A stretch of 64,000 bases of DNA from Thiolapillus brandeum (GCF_000828615.1 NZ_AP012273.1:1612001-1676000); one strand, 5' to 3'; positions 24,849 to 38,379 are shown, counted from the first letter of the stretch. Notes: generated by a model from the sequence alone, not told the origin. Numbers and translations are program-made.

Positions 24849-27562
24849 GGAGGCGGCGCATCGCCGTCTCTCTGAATTTCCAGGCCTGCGTCCGCCGTAT
24901 AACAAAGATTGAGGGCGCTACCGATCTTGTCTCTGGCCTTAGTGATCCCCCCCTCATTCGTCGGCCTCAGCGGCACGATAAAGCTCTCATCATCGAACCG
25001 CTTCTCTTGTTCCCGTAGGGTGTCCAGCGCCGCCCGCAAAGCAGCATCCTCGATCGGCGCCAGTTCTCGCAGCTGCCCGGCGCGAATCCGCAGGCTGGAG
25101 CGATCCCAGCGGTAAGGGCCTTCGTCGGCCCAGGGTTGCAGTTTTCCGTTTTCCCAGCGGGCCAGATAGAGGGTCTGGCTCTCGTCGCCCAGGCGGGTGG
25201 CAATGCGGGCGTCTTCGTCCCACAGGGGGCCGCCACGATAACCAGACTCCAGCCGCAGGCTGGCGAATCGGCCGGCGTCTCGCTGGCTCAGGGTCTCGCC
25301 CTCGACGGCCAGCGAGGCGTCGGCCAGTCCCGGTGGAATATCGCCCACCTCGTTGTAAACAAATTCCAACAGATCCCGGGCGTCTTCCGGCATGCGCCAG
25401 CCGCCCTTTTCCTGCAACAGGCGGGCAGTGCGCCACAAAATCAGGGTGTCGGGATAGACGTAATGCGCTTTTGGGAAGAATGCCTTGTACCAGTCCGGCT
25501 GGGGGACGTCGATGGGCTCCGGCGTCAACAGATCCAGCACCGGCTGACCGCACTTGCCCCGGGCGTGCCGGTGCAGGCGCCCGGCGCGCTGGATCAGCAG
25601 GTCGATGGGTGCCACGTCGGAAATCATGCGGTCAAAGTCAAGATCGAGGGATTGTTCCACGACCTGGGTGGCAATGAGCACTTGGCCCCGACGTTCGTTG
25701 TCCGTCGAATCCTTGCCAAACCGGTTCAACATTGCCTGCTCGATGCGTAGCCGGTCGCAGAGGGCGAAGCGGCTGTGGAACAGGTGCAGGCTTTCTTTCT
25801 TTAGCCATTCGGCATTGCGCAGGGCTTGCCAGGCTGAGCGGGCATCCGCGACCGTGTTGCGTATCCAACAGATGCATTCGCCGGCCTGCACCGCGGCGCG
25901 AATCTCCTCCAGAATCGCTGCTTCTTCGTGATACAGCCTTATCTGCACCTGCCGCGCCACGCTGGCGCGAGTGTGTACGGGTTGTTCGGCCAGCAGCGCC
26001 TCGCGCGAGGCATGCGTCAGCAAGGGGTAAGCCATGGCTTCCGGTTCAATTGAGTTGTTTGCCTGGAAAGCGACGATGAGTTGTCCGCGTTGTTTTTTTG
26101 TCAGGGTGGCCGAAAGCAGGATGACGCTGCCGCCAAGGGCAGCGTGGAAGCTGATCAGCCGCTTCAGGGGTTCGGAAGTATAAGCGTCGTAGGCATGCAC
26201 CTCATCGAGAATCAGGATCTTGTTTTCCAGCCCCAGCAGGCGCAGGGACTGGTGCCGGGCGGGCATCACCGCCAGCAGGGCCTGGTCGATGGTGCCGATA
26301 CCCACATCGGCCAGCAGCGCCTTTTTGCGGTTGTCGGCCAGCCAGCGGTTGCACTGGGCGACGATGCTTTCCTCTTCTCGGCCATAGCGCGGATCGTCCA
26401 CCTGCAGTGCCAGCAGGGATTGCCGGAAGGCCTCGGACAGGTGGCGGGCGCCGTGACTGAGGATCAGGCTGGGCGGTTGATCGTCCGACTCATAGAGCCG
26501 CCGGTACACCCCGGCCATGCGTTCATACATGGCATTGGCCGTGGCCATGGTGGGCAGCCCGATATAGAGGCCCTCCCCCTGACCGGCGGCCATCAGGCGC
26601 GCGGCCAGGATCAGCGCCGCCTCGGTCTTGCCGGCGCCGGTGACGTCTTCGAGGATGAAGAGCTGGGGTTCCGGCTCGATGGGCAGTTCGAGGCAAGCCT
26701 GCTGCAAGGGCGTGGGTTGTTTGAGATAGTCGAACAGGTCACCGGGATCGCGCAGGATTCGAACCGGTGGGGGAAGAATTCCGGCATGACGGACAGCGTT
26801 CACCGCCGCAGGCAGGGCATGCCTTTCCCAGTAGTCCCGCAGTGGCGTCGGCGTATCGATAAACGCGAAATATTCCCGGTTCGAGCCCAGCCAGTCGGCC
26901 AGCACGGCGATGCCTGCGAGCAGCCAGCTGGCCTCACGTTGACGGTGGACGAATTCGGCATCATCAAAATGTTGCTTTAGCGCATCCAGGTCCGGGCCGA
27001 TGAGTTCCAGCCATTGTCGGCTGAAGTCGAGCGCGGCCTGTTGGTCGAACTCCCGGAAATGGCGTTTGAGTCGCTCGCTTTTGCCCGGCATGTCGGGTGG
27101 CCAGCCGTGATGGCCGGTGACCGCCGCCATCCAGTAGTCCATGGCATCTTCGATGAAGTCCTGGAATGCTTCGTCGAATAGTTCGAAGCACAGGAATTCC
27201 CGCCACAGCAGCCAGCCGAGGGCGTCATGGCGCAGGCTGTAATTCTTGTTGCGGGTCTTTTCATCAGGCCACAGCGCGAGACGAAGATCTTCGCGCAGTT
27301 GCTGGAAACTTTCGGCGAATTTTCCCAGGTCGTGAAGGCCTAGGAGGAAGAGAACCCAAACCCGAGTCTGATCCTCCGGCAGTCCCATCAATCGAGACAG
27401 TCTGCGCAGCAATTCCGGGCGCTGCTCAAACAAAACCGCTGCCACCGCCGCCACATCCAGGGAATGATACGCCAGCAGGTGAAAACCCGCCTCACCAGCC
27501 TCTCGGGAACCGGCTTTTCCCCAGTATCGAAAAAAATTTGGATTTGTGCGGTGTTCTTTCAT
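24845..27562 (-). CDS. cas3: Cas3 helicase-nuclease, type I-E
   Basis: Recruited by Cascade to unwind and degrade target DNA. The 905-residue product has an N-terminal HD nuclease domain with H33 and D36 (AYHSLD), the HD pair H77-D78 (GLHDLGK) and later histidines (VTGHHGWPP, 149-156). The superfamily 2 helicase has Walker A DVTGAGKT at 306-313, DEVH at 453-456, LSATLTK, and motif VI QRAGRLHRH. A C-terminal accessory domain follows. ATG at 27562 follows a small hairpin that may hide its ribosome site. It is first in the cas gene order and is separated from cse1 by a 250-bp regulatory region. Between pyrF and cas3 lies only 53 bp. Confidence 0.98.
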   Translation of the reverse strand: MKEHRTNPNFFRYWGKAGSREAGEAGFHLLAYHSLDVAAVAAVLFEQRPELLRRLSRLMGLPEDQTRVWVLFLLGLHDLGKFAESFQQLREDLRLALWPDEKTRNKNYSLRHDALGWLLWREFLCFELFDEAFQDFIEDAMDYWMAAVTGHHGWPPDMPGKSERLKRHFREFDQQAALDFSRQWLELIGPDLDALKQHFDDAEFVHRQREASWLLAGIAVLADWLGSNREYFAFIDTPTPLRDYWERHALPAAVNAVRHAGILPPPVRILRDPGDLFDYLKQPTPLQQACLELPIEPEPQLFILEDVTGAGKTEAALILAARLMAAGQGEGLYIGLPTMATANAMYERMAGVYRRLYESDDQPPSLILSHGARHLSEAFRQSLLALQVDDPRYGREEESIVAQCNRWLADNRKKALLADVGIGTIDQALLAVMPARHQSLRLLGLENKILILDEVHAYDAYTSEPLKRLISFHAALGGSVILLSATLTKKQRGQLIVAFQANNSIEPEAMAYPLLTHASREALLAEQPVHTRASVARQVQIRLYHEEAAILEEIRAAVQAGECICWIRNTVADARSAWQALRNAEWLKKESLHLFHSRFALCDRLRIEQAMLNRFGKDSTDNERRGQVLIATQVVEQSLDLDFDRMISDVAPIDLLIQRAGRLHRHARGKCGQPVLDLLTPEPIDVPQPDWYKAFFPKAHYVYPDTLILWRTARLLQEKGGWRMPEDARDLLEFVYNEVGDIPPGLADASLAVEGETLSQRDAGRFASLRLESGYRGGPLWDEDARIATRLGDESQTLYLARWENGKLQPWADEGPYRWDRSSLRIRAGQLRELAPIEDAALRAALDTLREQEKRFDDESFIVPLRPTNEGGITKARDKIGSALNLCYTADAGLEIQRDGDAPPP

Positions 27563-27563
27563 T

Positions 27564-27577
27564 TAGCATCCATGCTA
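27564..27577 (-). promoter_or_regulatory. Short hairpin over the cas3 ribosome site
   Basis: TAGCAT-GG-ATGCTA on the mRNA strand, ending 1 nt before the cas3 ATG. The only purine-rich candidate for a ribosome site (GGA) lies in the tip of the hairpin, so cas3 translation may be limited by structure. Confidence 0.4.
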
Positions 27578-27583
27578 GCAAGG

Positions 27584-27610
27584 CCAGTGGCTCAACAGAT
27601 GAGCCACTGG
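27584..27610 (-). terminator. Hairpin between pyrF and cas3
   Basis: A perfect 10-bp stem, CCAGTGGCTC / GAGCCACTGG, with a 7-nt loop, 5 bp after the pyrF stop. There is no T tract on the minus strand after it, so termination may be partial and cas3 may receive pyrF read-through. Confidence 0.5.
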
Positions 27611-27615
27611 ATAAT

Positions 27616-28308
27616 TTATTCCTTCAGGCTTGCTGTAATATCCCTGAGAGCCTGCAAGGGATCTTCTGCCGCAGTCACCGGCCGCCCGATGACCAGGTAG
27701 TTGGAACCTGCGGCCATGGCATCGGCGGGAGTCATGACCCGTTTCTGGTCATCCAGAGAAGCCGTAGCAGGACGCACACCCGGAGTAACCAGCAGGAAAT
27801 CCTTACTGGCTTGTTCACGGATGGCCGCAGCTTCCAGGGGGGAACAGACCACACCATCCAGTCCGGAAGATTCGGCCAGGGCGGCCAGGCGCAGGACATT
27901 TTCTCCCGGTGTGCCGGAGAAGCCGATTTCCTGTATATCGCTCTCACCCAGACTGGTGAGTATGGTGACGGCGATAAGTTTGGGCTGGTGGGACTTGCCT
28001 GCCAGGCGTTCCCGGGCGGCTTCCATCATCTTGCGTCCACCGGAGGCATGGACATTCATCATCCAGACGCCCAGATCCGCCGCCGCATCACAGGCGGCTG
28101 CCACGGTATTGGGAATATCATGGAATTTCAGATCCAGAAAGACATCGAAGCCCCGCCCCACCAGTTTCTCCACGAAGTCCGGTCCCAGGCGGGTGAATAG
28201 TTCCTTGCCCACTTTGAGGCGGCACAGGGAGGCATCGAGTTGATCCACCAGCGCCAGGGCTTGGGCTTGGTTGGGAAAATCCAGGGCGACGATTACGGGG
28301 CTGGTCAT
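27616..28308 (-). CDS. pyrF: Orotidine 5'-phosphate decarboxylase
   Basis: Last step of UMP biosynthesis; a TIM-barrel enzyme. From ATG at 28308 the product is 230 residues. Catalytic residues lie in [10 protein letters not shown] (about residue 62-71); the N-terminal VIVALDF and C-terminal TPGVRP and YLVIGRPVT phosphate-binding motifs are present. The start is set by the ATGA overlap with the lapB stop, matching the conserved lapA-lapB-pyrF order of gammaproteobacteria. Confidence 0.97.
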   Translation of the reverse strand: MTSPVIVALDFPNQAQALALVDQLDASLCRLKVGKELFTRLGPDFVEKLVGRGFDVFLDLKFHDIPNTVAAACDAAADLGVWMMNVHASGGRKMMEAARERLAGKSHQPKLIAVTILTSLGESDIQEIGFSGTPGENVLRLAALAESSGLDGVVCSPLEAAAIREQASKDFLLVTPGVRPATASLDDQKRVMTPADAMAAGSNYLVIGRPVTAAEDPLQALRDITASLKE

Positions 28309-29477
28309 GAGTGCTTGTCCTCGGGTTCTGATTTGCGCCGGATGGTACTCCAGCTGCGGCAACTGGGGCACTGCCAGTGCAGGGTATTGGCGGCAAAGCC
28401 GCATTTGGCGCACTGGTAGGCCGGGCGTTCGGCCAGCAGCTGCTCGACGTGGGATTTCATGCTCACCAGCATTTGTCCGGCCTGCAGATCCGGCAGATTA
28501 GCGTTGAGCTCTATGAGACGCAGCAGCCCTTTCAGGGTGGGATGCTGGCGCATTTGATCGCCGAGAAATTCCCGGGCTGCCGTTTCGTTGTCTGTTTCGG
28601 TGATGATATCCACAATGGCCAGGGCTACGGCGACATCCATGCCATTGCCCAGAAAGCCCTGCAGGTATTTCTGCAGCTGAGGCAGACTGGACTGACGCCG
28701 ATGGCATTCCATGAAATCCGCCAATACCTCCGGCAGGTAGCGGACATCTTTTTCCACGGCTTTCTGCAGCAGCTTGTTGGAAGCCTTGCAGTCTCCCCGG
28801 GACATGGCGATACGCGCCTGCATGTGCAGGGGGCGCACACCACTGGCATCGGCAGAAATCGCTTTTTTCAACAACCTGCCGGCATCTTCGGTATTGCCCT
28901 TGCGCAAAGCCTCTTCCGCCAATTCGCAGAAATAGTGGGAACGCGCCAGGCTCAGGGGTTCCTTGACCAGGGACTCCAGTTCTTCTGCAGTCTGCAGGCA
29001 GGATTGCCAGTCCTTTTCCTGCTGATAGATGATGAGCAGGTTCTCCAGGGCCTTGCGCACATGGAGCTTCATTTCCTTGAGCTCCAGGAACAGGTTTTCA
29101 GCACGATCATAGAGGCCCGCGCGCATGTAATCCATGCCGAGTTCCAGCAGGGCCTGGGCGCGTTGTTCCTGGCTCAGGGCTGGCCGGGCGATGAGATTCT
29201 GGTGAATGCGGATGGCGCGCTCCACTTCCCCCCGGCGGCGGAACAGGCTGCCCAAAGCCAGGTGGGTCTCCACAGTTTCGCTGTCCACCTCCAACAATTG
29301 CACGAAGACATCGATAGCCTTGTCCGGCTCTTCGTTGAGCAGGTAATTCAGGCCGCGAAAGTAGGCGGGCGTGGTGCGCCGGTCCGACTCGTTGCAATCC
29401 CGGGCTGCACTGCGCCGGGCCATCCACCAACCGGAGGCGGCAGCGACTGGGAGCAACAGCCATACCAGTTCCTGCAT
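28305..29477 (-). CDS. lapB: Lipopolysaccharide assembly protein LapB
   Basis: An inner-membrane-anchored TPR protein (YciM) that promotes FtsH-dependent turnover of LpxC and so controls LPS synthesis. The 390-residue product has an N-terminal membrane anchor ([18 protein letters not shown]), a series of TPR-type helices from about 40 to 330, and a C-terminal rubredoxin-like zinc ribbon with two CxxC pairs (CAKC and CPSC, about 357-375). It starts 2 bp after the lapA stop. A run resembling the MITE terminus within the gene is coincidental coding sequence. Confidence 0.96.
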   Translation of the reverse strand: MQELVWLLLPVAAASGWWMARRSAARDCNESDRRTTPAYFRGLNYLLNEEPDKAIDVFVQLLEVDSETVETHLALGSLFRRRGEVERAIRIHQNLIARPALSQEQRAQALLELGMDYMRAGLYDRAENLFLELKEMKLHVRKALENLLIIYQQEKDWQSCLQTAEELESLVKEPLSLARSHYFCELAEEALRKGNTEDAGRLLKKAISADASGVRPLHMQARIAMSRGDCKASNKLLQKAVEKDVRYLPEVLADFMECHRRQSSLPQLQKYLQGFLGNGMDVAVALAIVDIITETDNETAAREFLGDQMRQHPTLKGLLRLIELNANLPDLQAGQMLVSMKSHVEQLLAERPAYQCAKCGFAANTLHWQCPSCRSWSTIRRKSEPEDKHS

Positions 29478-29479
29478 GA

Positions 29480-29770
29480 TCAGCGGTCCTTCACCGGAAT
29501 GGTGCGCAGGTTATTGACCTCTTCACTCGCCAGACGCGCCCGGCGGCGCAGACGTTGATTCTCCCGGCGCACCCGGGCCATGAGCAACAGGCTGCTGGCC
29601 ACCCCGAGTACGGCGCCCAGGCCAATCATGACCAGCACCATCAGTCCCAGAGGAACAGTGATATCGGAAAAATAGTAGTTGAGAGTGACCGGCTCGGGAT
29701 TGATGGATGCAAAACCCGCCCCCAGCAGAGCCACGCCCAGCAACAGTATGAATTTGATCAGCTTCAGCAC
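29480..29770 (-). CDS. lapA: Lipopolysaccharide assembly protein LapA
   Basis: A small inner-membrane partner of LapB (YciS, DUF1049). The 96-residue product has two transmembrane helices (about 4-23 and 41-66), the conserved NPEPVTLNYYF segment between them, and a basic coiled cytoplasmic tail. It is translationally close to lapB. The 85 bp upstream, before the dapB stop, is the likely promoter region. Confidence 0.95.
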   Translation of the reverse strand: MLKLIKFILLLGVALLGAGFASINPEPVTLNYYFSDITVPLGLMVLVMIGLGAVLGVASSLLLMARVRRENQRLRRRARLASEEVNNLRTIPVKDR

Positions 29771-29855
29771 CCGGAATCTCCAGACGGCGGAAAATCGATA
29801 GTTTCAGCTGACAATGATACCTGAATTTTGCCCTGGCCAGTTTCCCGGGGATTCC

Positions 29856-30662
<807 letters not shown>

Positions 30663-30667
30663 TCACC

Positions 30668-31816
<1,149 letters not shown>

Positions 31817-31861
31817 GATTTTTCCTGTTATGAAAGCATTTCCCCCAAGGGGACCAAAACG

Positions 31862-31894
31862 CAAAAATCCGGGAGCAGCCAACGCTGCTCCCGG
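31862..31894 (-). terminator. Intrinsic terminator between dnaK and dnaJ
   Basis: A perfect 10-bp stem, CCGGGAGCAG / CTGCTCCCGG, with a 6-nt loop, followed on the minus strand by ATTTTTGCG. The weak T tract suggests partial termination, which would set dnaK above dnaJ expression. Confidence 0.75.
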
Positions 31895-31921
31895 TTTCCG
31901 TCAAAGGACCATGATCAGCCC

Positions 31922-33862
<1,941 letters not shown>

Positions 33863-33919
33863 TTGTAATTCTCCGTTAAAAATTCGTTAGTTAGCGTTCA
33901 AAATTTGTTACTGCTACCC

Positions 33920-33947
33920 AGATGGGGGCGGTTCAGGAAAATTCAAC
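33920..33947 (-). promoter_or_regulatory. Sigma32 heat-shock promoter of dnaK
   Basis: On the minus strand: -35 GTTGAAT (33941-33947), 13-bp spacer, -10 CCCCATCT (33920-33927), a perfect match to the sigma32 -10 consensus CCCCATNT. It sits between grpE and dnaK, so dnaK can be induced independently of grpE. Confidence 0.8.
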
Positions 33948-33965
33948 CTGAATCGTTGATAAGGT

Positions 33966-34526
33966 TCAGGAACCGGCCTGGGAAACCATGACCATGGCAG
34001 GCCGCACCAGGCGACCGTTCAGGGTGTACCCTTTCTGCACCACCTGCACCACGGTATTGGGAGGCACATCATTGGTGGGCACCATACCCATGGCCTGGTG
34101 GAGTTCCGGGTTGAAGGGCTGCCCTTCGGGATCGATTTGCTCCACGCCGAACTTGTTCATGGCATCGCCCAGCATTTTCAGGGTAAGCTCCGTTCCTTCA
34201 AGGAGTTTTTCCACGTCGTGATTCTCCAGGGCGGCGTTGTAGCCCATTTCCAGACTGTCCCACACGCCCAGCAGCTCAGCCACGAACTTTTCCAGCCCGT
34301 ATTTGTGTGCGTTCTCCAGTTCCCGCTGATGGCGTTTTTTCAGATTGTCCATTTCAGCCCGGGTACGCACCACCTGCTCCCAGTGCTCGTCGGCCTTGTT
34401 GCGCGCATCCTCAAGCAGATTGCCCAACTCATCGGGAGAGAGTTCCTGCTCGTTTTCCTGAGCAGATGCATTCTGATTGTCGTTATCGGCGATTTCCTCG
34501 CGCGCTTGTTCCTGCTCTTTGTCCAC
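33966..34526 (-). CDS. grpE: Nucleotide exchange factor GrpE
   Basis: Releases ADP from DnaK. The 186-residue product has an acidic, disordered N-terminus, a long coiled-coil (about 35-90), and the C-terminal beta domain with the family signature (HQAMGMVP, then VVQKGYTLNGRLVRPAMVMV). The start is GTG at 34526, supported by GAGGTG upstream. The hrcA-grpE-dnaK-dnaJ order is conserved outside the enterics. Confidence 0.97.
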   Translation of the reverse strand: MDKEQEQAREEIADNDNQNASAQENEQELSPDELGNLLEDARNKADEHWEQVVRTRAEMDNLKKRHQRELENAHKYGLEKFVAELLGVWDSLEMGYNAALENHDVEKLLEGTELTLKMLGDAMNKFGVEQIDPEGQPFNPELHQAMGMVPTNDVPPNTVVQVVQKGYTLNGRLVRPAMVMVSQAGS

Positions 34527-34571
34527 TGTTCACCTCTACGAGAATAAAACAATCCATTTCTTCCGCGCCGG

Positions 34572-34603
34572 GGATGGCGAGCCGGAAGAAACCATGATTC
34601 AAA
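34572..34603 (-). promoter_or_regulatory. Weak sigma32-like promoter candidate for grpE
   Basis: On the minus strand TTTGAAT (34597-34603), 17 bp, then CGCCATCC (34572-34579). The -35 is good, but the -10 has mismatches and the spacing is slightly long. No CIRCE (TTAGCACTC-N9-GAGTGCTAA) was found in this gap. Confidence 0.3.
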
Positions 34604-34627
34604 AACTGGGAATAAAATAAGGACGGC

Positions 34628-35674
34628 TCAGGCGGATTTCAAGGCTGCTCCCAACATTTTTGCCGTAATATCCACGATCGGGATCACCCGGTCATAGGCC
34701 ATGCGCGTGGGGCCAATGACTCCCAGAACCCCGACGACCCGGTCCTCCACCTCATAAGGCGCCGTAACCACGCTGCACTTGTCCAGGGGATCGTAACCGG
34801 ATTCTTCACCAATGAAGATCTGCACGCCGTCGGCCTGACCGCAGCGATCCAGCAAATGCAATATTTCCTGTTTCTCGGAGAATGCCTCGAACAGGCTCTT
34901 GATGCGGTCCAGTTGCGCCAGCTCGTCAAAATCCATGAGATTGGTCTGACCGGAGACCACGTAATCCTGCTCGCCGCTCTCTTCCTCCAGGGCCTGGCCG
35001 GCAATACTCAGGGCCTCGCGCATGAGCTTGTCCATGTCCTGCTTGTGGGACTGCATTTCCTGCAGGATGAGATTCCTGATGGCTTCCAACTCCAGGCCCC
35101 GGCAATGGGTATTGATGAATTTGCTGGCCTGTTCCAGTTCACTGCGGGTGAACAGGCGCGAAGTCTCCACGATGCGGTTGAGCACCTCGCCCTGACTGGT
35201 CACCAGGATGGCCAGCACCCGGGTATCGGAAAGATGCACGAATTGCAGTTCACGAATAACGATCTGGTCATGCCGGGGAATCATCACCACCCCGGCCATA
35301 TGCGTCAGACCTGAAAGCAGGCGCGAGGCATGTTCCACCAAGTTCTGGGACGCTTCCTCCTCTGCCAGTTCGTTGTGCAAGCGTTCCACCAGCTGCTCTT
35401 CCATGGGCTGCAGTGAAATCAGGGAATCGACGAACAACCGGTAACCATGCACCGTGGGCACCCGTCCCGCAGAGGTATGCGGCGAGGTGACCAGGCCCTG
35501 CTCTTCCAGGTCGGCCATGACATTGCGGATGGTCGCCGGACTCAGTTCCATGCCCGCATCCTTGGCCAGGGTGCGCGAACCCACCGGCTGTCCATCGCGG
35601 ATATACCGTTCTATCAGTACTTTGAGAAAATGCTGCGCACGTTCATTCGGTGCCTGTTTGCCTTGCATGTCCAT
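34628..35674 (-). CDS. hrcA: Heat-inducible transcription repressor HrcA
   Basis: Repressor of chaperone genes acting at CIRCE operators, stabilised by GroEL. The roughly 348-residue product has an N-terminal winged helix (LSPATIRNVMADLEEQGLVT then SPHTSAGRVPT, about 45-80) and a C-terminal GAF-like domain ending with YDRVIPIVDITAKML. ATG at 35674 is one of three near-equal starts (GTG 35677, ATG 35668). It is divergent from nadK. I see no CIRCE upstream of hrcA, grpE or dnaK, so its targets probably lie elsewhere, for example groESL. Confidence 0.95.
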   Translation of the reverse strand: MDMQGKQAPNERAQHFLKVLIERYIRDGQPVGSRTLAKDAGMELSPATIRNVMADLEEQGLVTSPHTSAGRVPTVHGYRLFVDSLISLQPMEEQLVERLHNELAEEEASQNLVEHASRLLSGLTHMAGVVMIPRHDQIVIRELQFVHLSDTRVLAILVTSQGEVLNRIVETSRLFTRSELEQASKFINTHCRGLELEAIRNLILQEMQSHKQDMDKLMREALSIAGQALEEESGEQDYVVSGQTNLMDFDELAQLDRIKSLFEAFSEKQEILHLLDRCGQADGVQIFIGEESGYDPLDKCSVVTAPYEVEDRVVGVLGVIGPTRMAYDRVIPIVDITAKMLGAALKSA

Positions 35675-35797
35675 CACGTCCGGTAAGAATTCAATGCAAA
35701 CCCATGATAGAGAATTATATCGTCAATGAGCCTGCCCCTTTCATTTTTTCTGGTGAATGTTATCTTGTGGCCCAATCTCCAGGAAAAAACCCGTGCC

Positions 35798-36673
35798 ATG
35801 AACCCCACAGACAGTAAATTCCAAAATATCGGCCTCATTGCCAAGCCTGGTGACAGCCGCATTGCCCCGGTTCTGGAAAAGCTGCGCGGCTTCCTCCTGA
35901 ATATGGGGCTGAGTGTGCATCTTGCAAGAAGCGCGGCTCTGACATTGGGAGAAAAGGAATACCTGCCTTCCAAGGCCGAGTTGGCCCGGATCTGTGATCT
36001 GACCCTGGTGGTGGGTGGAGACGGCAGCTTTCTCAACGCCGCCAGGGAAATGGCCGATCAGGACACTCCCCTGGTGGGCATCAACCAGGGACGCCTGGGC
36101 TTCCTGGTGGATATTTCTCCCGAGCACATGCTCGAAGCTCTGGCTTCCATCCTCCAGGGACACTATATAGAAGACCAGCGCTTTCTCCTGGAAGCGCGCA
36201 TCGGCAGGGACAAGCGCCAACTGGCCTTGAATGACGTGGTTCTGCACAAGTGGAACACGGCGCGCATGATTGAATTCGAAACCCGGATCAACGGTCGCTA
36301 TGTGGACTCCCAGCGCTCGGACGGCATTATCATCTCCACACCCACGGGCTCCACGGCCTATGCCCTGTCCGGAGGTGGCCCCCTCCTGGAACCCAGCCTG
36401 GATGCCATTGCCCTGGTGCCGATCTGTCCGCATCACCTGAGCAACCGTCCCATCGTGGTCCATGGGGACAGCAATATCTGCATCGAAGCCAGCGGGCGCA
36501 CGGACCCCAATCACCTGCGGGTCACCTGCGATGGGCAGTTCAGCCTGACCCTGGAAGAGGGAGAACATCTGGAAGTGCGCAAATACCCCAAACCCATACG
36601 TCTGTTCCATCCCCTGGAGCACGATCATTTCACCCTGCTGCGCGCCAAACTGGGCTGGGGCGGCAGGCCCTGA
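35798..36673 (+). CDS. nadK: NAD kinase
   Basis: Phosphorylates NAD to NADP. From ATG at 35798 the product is 291 residues. It carries GGDGSFLNAAR (residue about 70), NQGRLGFL, the conserved NDVVLHK, and the SDGIIISTPTGSTAYALSGGG block with the substrate site. It is divergent from hrcA, and recN begins 12 bp after its stop, the usual gammaproteobacterial order. Confidence 0.97.
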   Translation: MNPTDSKFQNIGLIAKPGDSRIAPVLEKLRGFLLNMGLSVHLARSAALTLGEKEYLPSKAELARICDLTLVVGGDGSFLNAAREMADQDTPLVGINQGRLGFLVDISPEHMLEALASILQGHYIEDQRFLLEARIGRDKRQLALNDVVLHKWNTARMIEFETRINGRYVDSQRSDGIIISTPTGSTAYALSGGGPLLEPSLDAIALVPICPHHLSNRPIVVHGDSNICIEASGRTDPNHLRVTCDGQFSLTLEEGEHLEVRKYPKPIRLFHPLEHDHFTLLRAKLGWGGRP

Positions 36674-36685
36674 GGATGTTCTGAG

Positions 36686-38344
36686 ATGCTTCAGCATATC
36701 CAGATTCGCAACCTGGTCATCGTCCGTGAACTGTTCCTGGATCTGGAACCGGGAATGACCGCCCTGACCGGGGAAACCGGTGCGGGAAAATCCATCCTCG
36801 TGGATGCCCTGGGACTGGCCCTCGGCGGCAAGGCGGACAAAAGCCTGATACGCAACGGCTGTGATCAGGCGGAGATCAACGCGGTTTTCGACATCAGCAA
36901 GCACCAGGCTGTCCGGTCCTGGCTGAAAGAACAGGCTCTGGACAGCGACGACGAATGCATTCTGCGCCGGGTGCTGTCACGCCAGGGACGTTCCCGGGCG
37001 TTCATCAACAGCCGCCCGGCACCCCAGGCCCTCCTTCGGGAACTGGGCAGCCTGCTGATCAGCATCCACGGGCAGCATGAGCACCAGACCCTGATGCGCA
37101 CCTCCACCCAACGGGAACTCCTGGACGCCTGGGCGGGACATGCCCCCCTGTTGCAGGCCATGAAAGACCACTACCGGGAGTATGGCGCAGCCCGCCGGGA
37201 GTTGGAGGAACTGGAACATCAATCCCGCGAACGCGCCCAGCGCCTGGACTACCTGCAGTTTCAAATCGATGAACTGGAAAAACTGAACCTGGCAAAAGAT
37301 GAACTGGACACACTGGAAAGCCGCCAAAAACGCCTGGCGCACGCCGAGGAGCTGGGGCAGGAACTGGACAGTCTGATGCAAACCCTGTTCGAGGCAGAAC
37401 CGGCAGTACAGCCGGCACTGGCCCGGGCCTGTGTGCAGCTGGAGACACTGGGGCGTCTCGATGCTGGCCTGATACCCGCCGCAGAACTCCTGGAAAGTGC
37501 CCGCATTCAGGTGGAAGAAGCCGTCAGCCTGTTGCGGGAGCAGGTGGCAGATATCGAGCTCGATCCTGCTTTGCTCGAAGAAATCGATGCCCGTCTGGGC
37601 AGCATTCATGAACTGGCGCGCAAGCACCATGTAAACGCCCGCGAACTGCCTGGGCTGCTGGAGCAGTTCCACCAGGAAAGGAACACTCTGAACAATGCGG
37701 ATCATGCCCTGGCCAACCTGGAGCAACAGGTTCAGGAACTGGACAGGCGTTGCCTCGAAGTGGCCCGTGAACTGTCACGCAGCCGACAACGGGCTGCGGT
37801 AAAACTTGCGGAAACCATTACCGCCAGCATGCAGGAACTGGGTATGCAGGGTGGTACATTTGACGTAGCGGTCAAGCCTCTCGCCCCGGAAGAAATGACG
37901 GCCAATGGCATGGACAGCATTTGTTTCATGGTCAGTGCCAACCCTGGCCAACCTTTGTCACCCCTGGCGAAAACCGCTTCCGGGGGCGAGCTGTCACGCA
38001 TCAGCCTGTCGATTCAGGTGGCCACCACCAGCTGTGCCGAGATCCCCACCCTGATCTTCGATGAAGTGGACTCAGGCATCGGCGGCGCTACCGCTGAAAC
38101 CGTTGGACGGTTACTGCGCCAGTTGGGCAAAACCAATCAGGTTCTGTGCGTCACCCATCTGCCACAAGTCGCTTCCCAGGCCGATCATCAGATGAATGTA
38201 CGCAAGGTCAGGGTCGGACAACAAACAGAAACCACCATACATGCACTGAACAAGGCACAGCGGATCGAAGAAATCGCCCGAATGCTGGGCGGCGTGACAA
38301 TCACCGATCAAACCAGGGCACATGCCCGGGAAATGATCGGTTAG
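36686..38344 (+). CDS. recN: DNA repair protein RecN
   Basis: An SMC-like ATPase that acts in double-strand break repair. The 552-residue product has Walker A GETGAGKSILVDAL (about 29-42), long coiled coils (about 150-350), the ABC signature TASGGELSRISLSI, and Walker B LIFDEVDSGIGG (about 455). Cotranscribed with nadK. It converges with fur, with REP- and MITE-type repeats in between. No clear LexA box is visible in the 12 bp before it. Confidence 0.97.
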   Translation: MLQHIQIRNLVIVRELFLDLEPGMTALTGETGAGKSILVDALGLALGGKADKSLIRNGCDQAEINAVFDISKHQAVRSWLKEQALDSDDECILRRVLSRQGRSRAFINSRPAPQALLRELGSLLISIHGQHEHQTLMRTSTQRELLDAWAGHAPLLQAMKDHYREYGAARRELEELEHQSRERAQRLDYLQFQIDELEKLNLAKDELDTLESRQKRLAHAEELGQELDSLMQTLFEAEPAVQPALARACVQLETLGRLDAGLIPAAELLESARIQVEEAVSLLREQVADIELDPALLEEIDARLGSIHELARKHHVNARELPGLLEQFHQERNTLNNADHALANLEQQVQELDRRCLEVARELSRSRQRAAVKLAETITASMQELGMQGGTFDVAVKPLAPEEMTANGMDSICFMVSANPGQPLSPLAKTASGGELSRISLSIQVATTSCAEIPTLIFDEVDSGIGGATAETVGRLLRQLGKTNQVLCVTHLPQVASQADHQMNVRKVRVGQQTETTIHALNKAQRIEEIARMLGGVTITDQTRAHAREMIG

Positions 38345-38379
38345 TCAGCAGGAGTCTGCCGGGTTTGGCCGTTTGGCCA

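Noticed and set aside
28868-28882. TTTTTCAACAACCTG inside lapB, resembling the MITE end
   Set aside because: It encodes the conserved RLLKKA helix of LapB and has no second end or duplication nearby.
28377-29558. 393-residue frame antisense to lapB and lapA
   Set aside because: Shadow of the TPR-coding strand; no ribosome site, and it crosses two well-supported genes.
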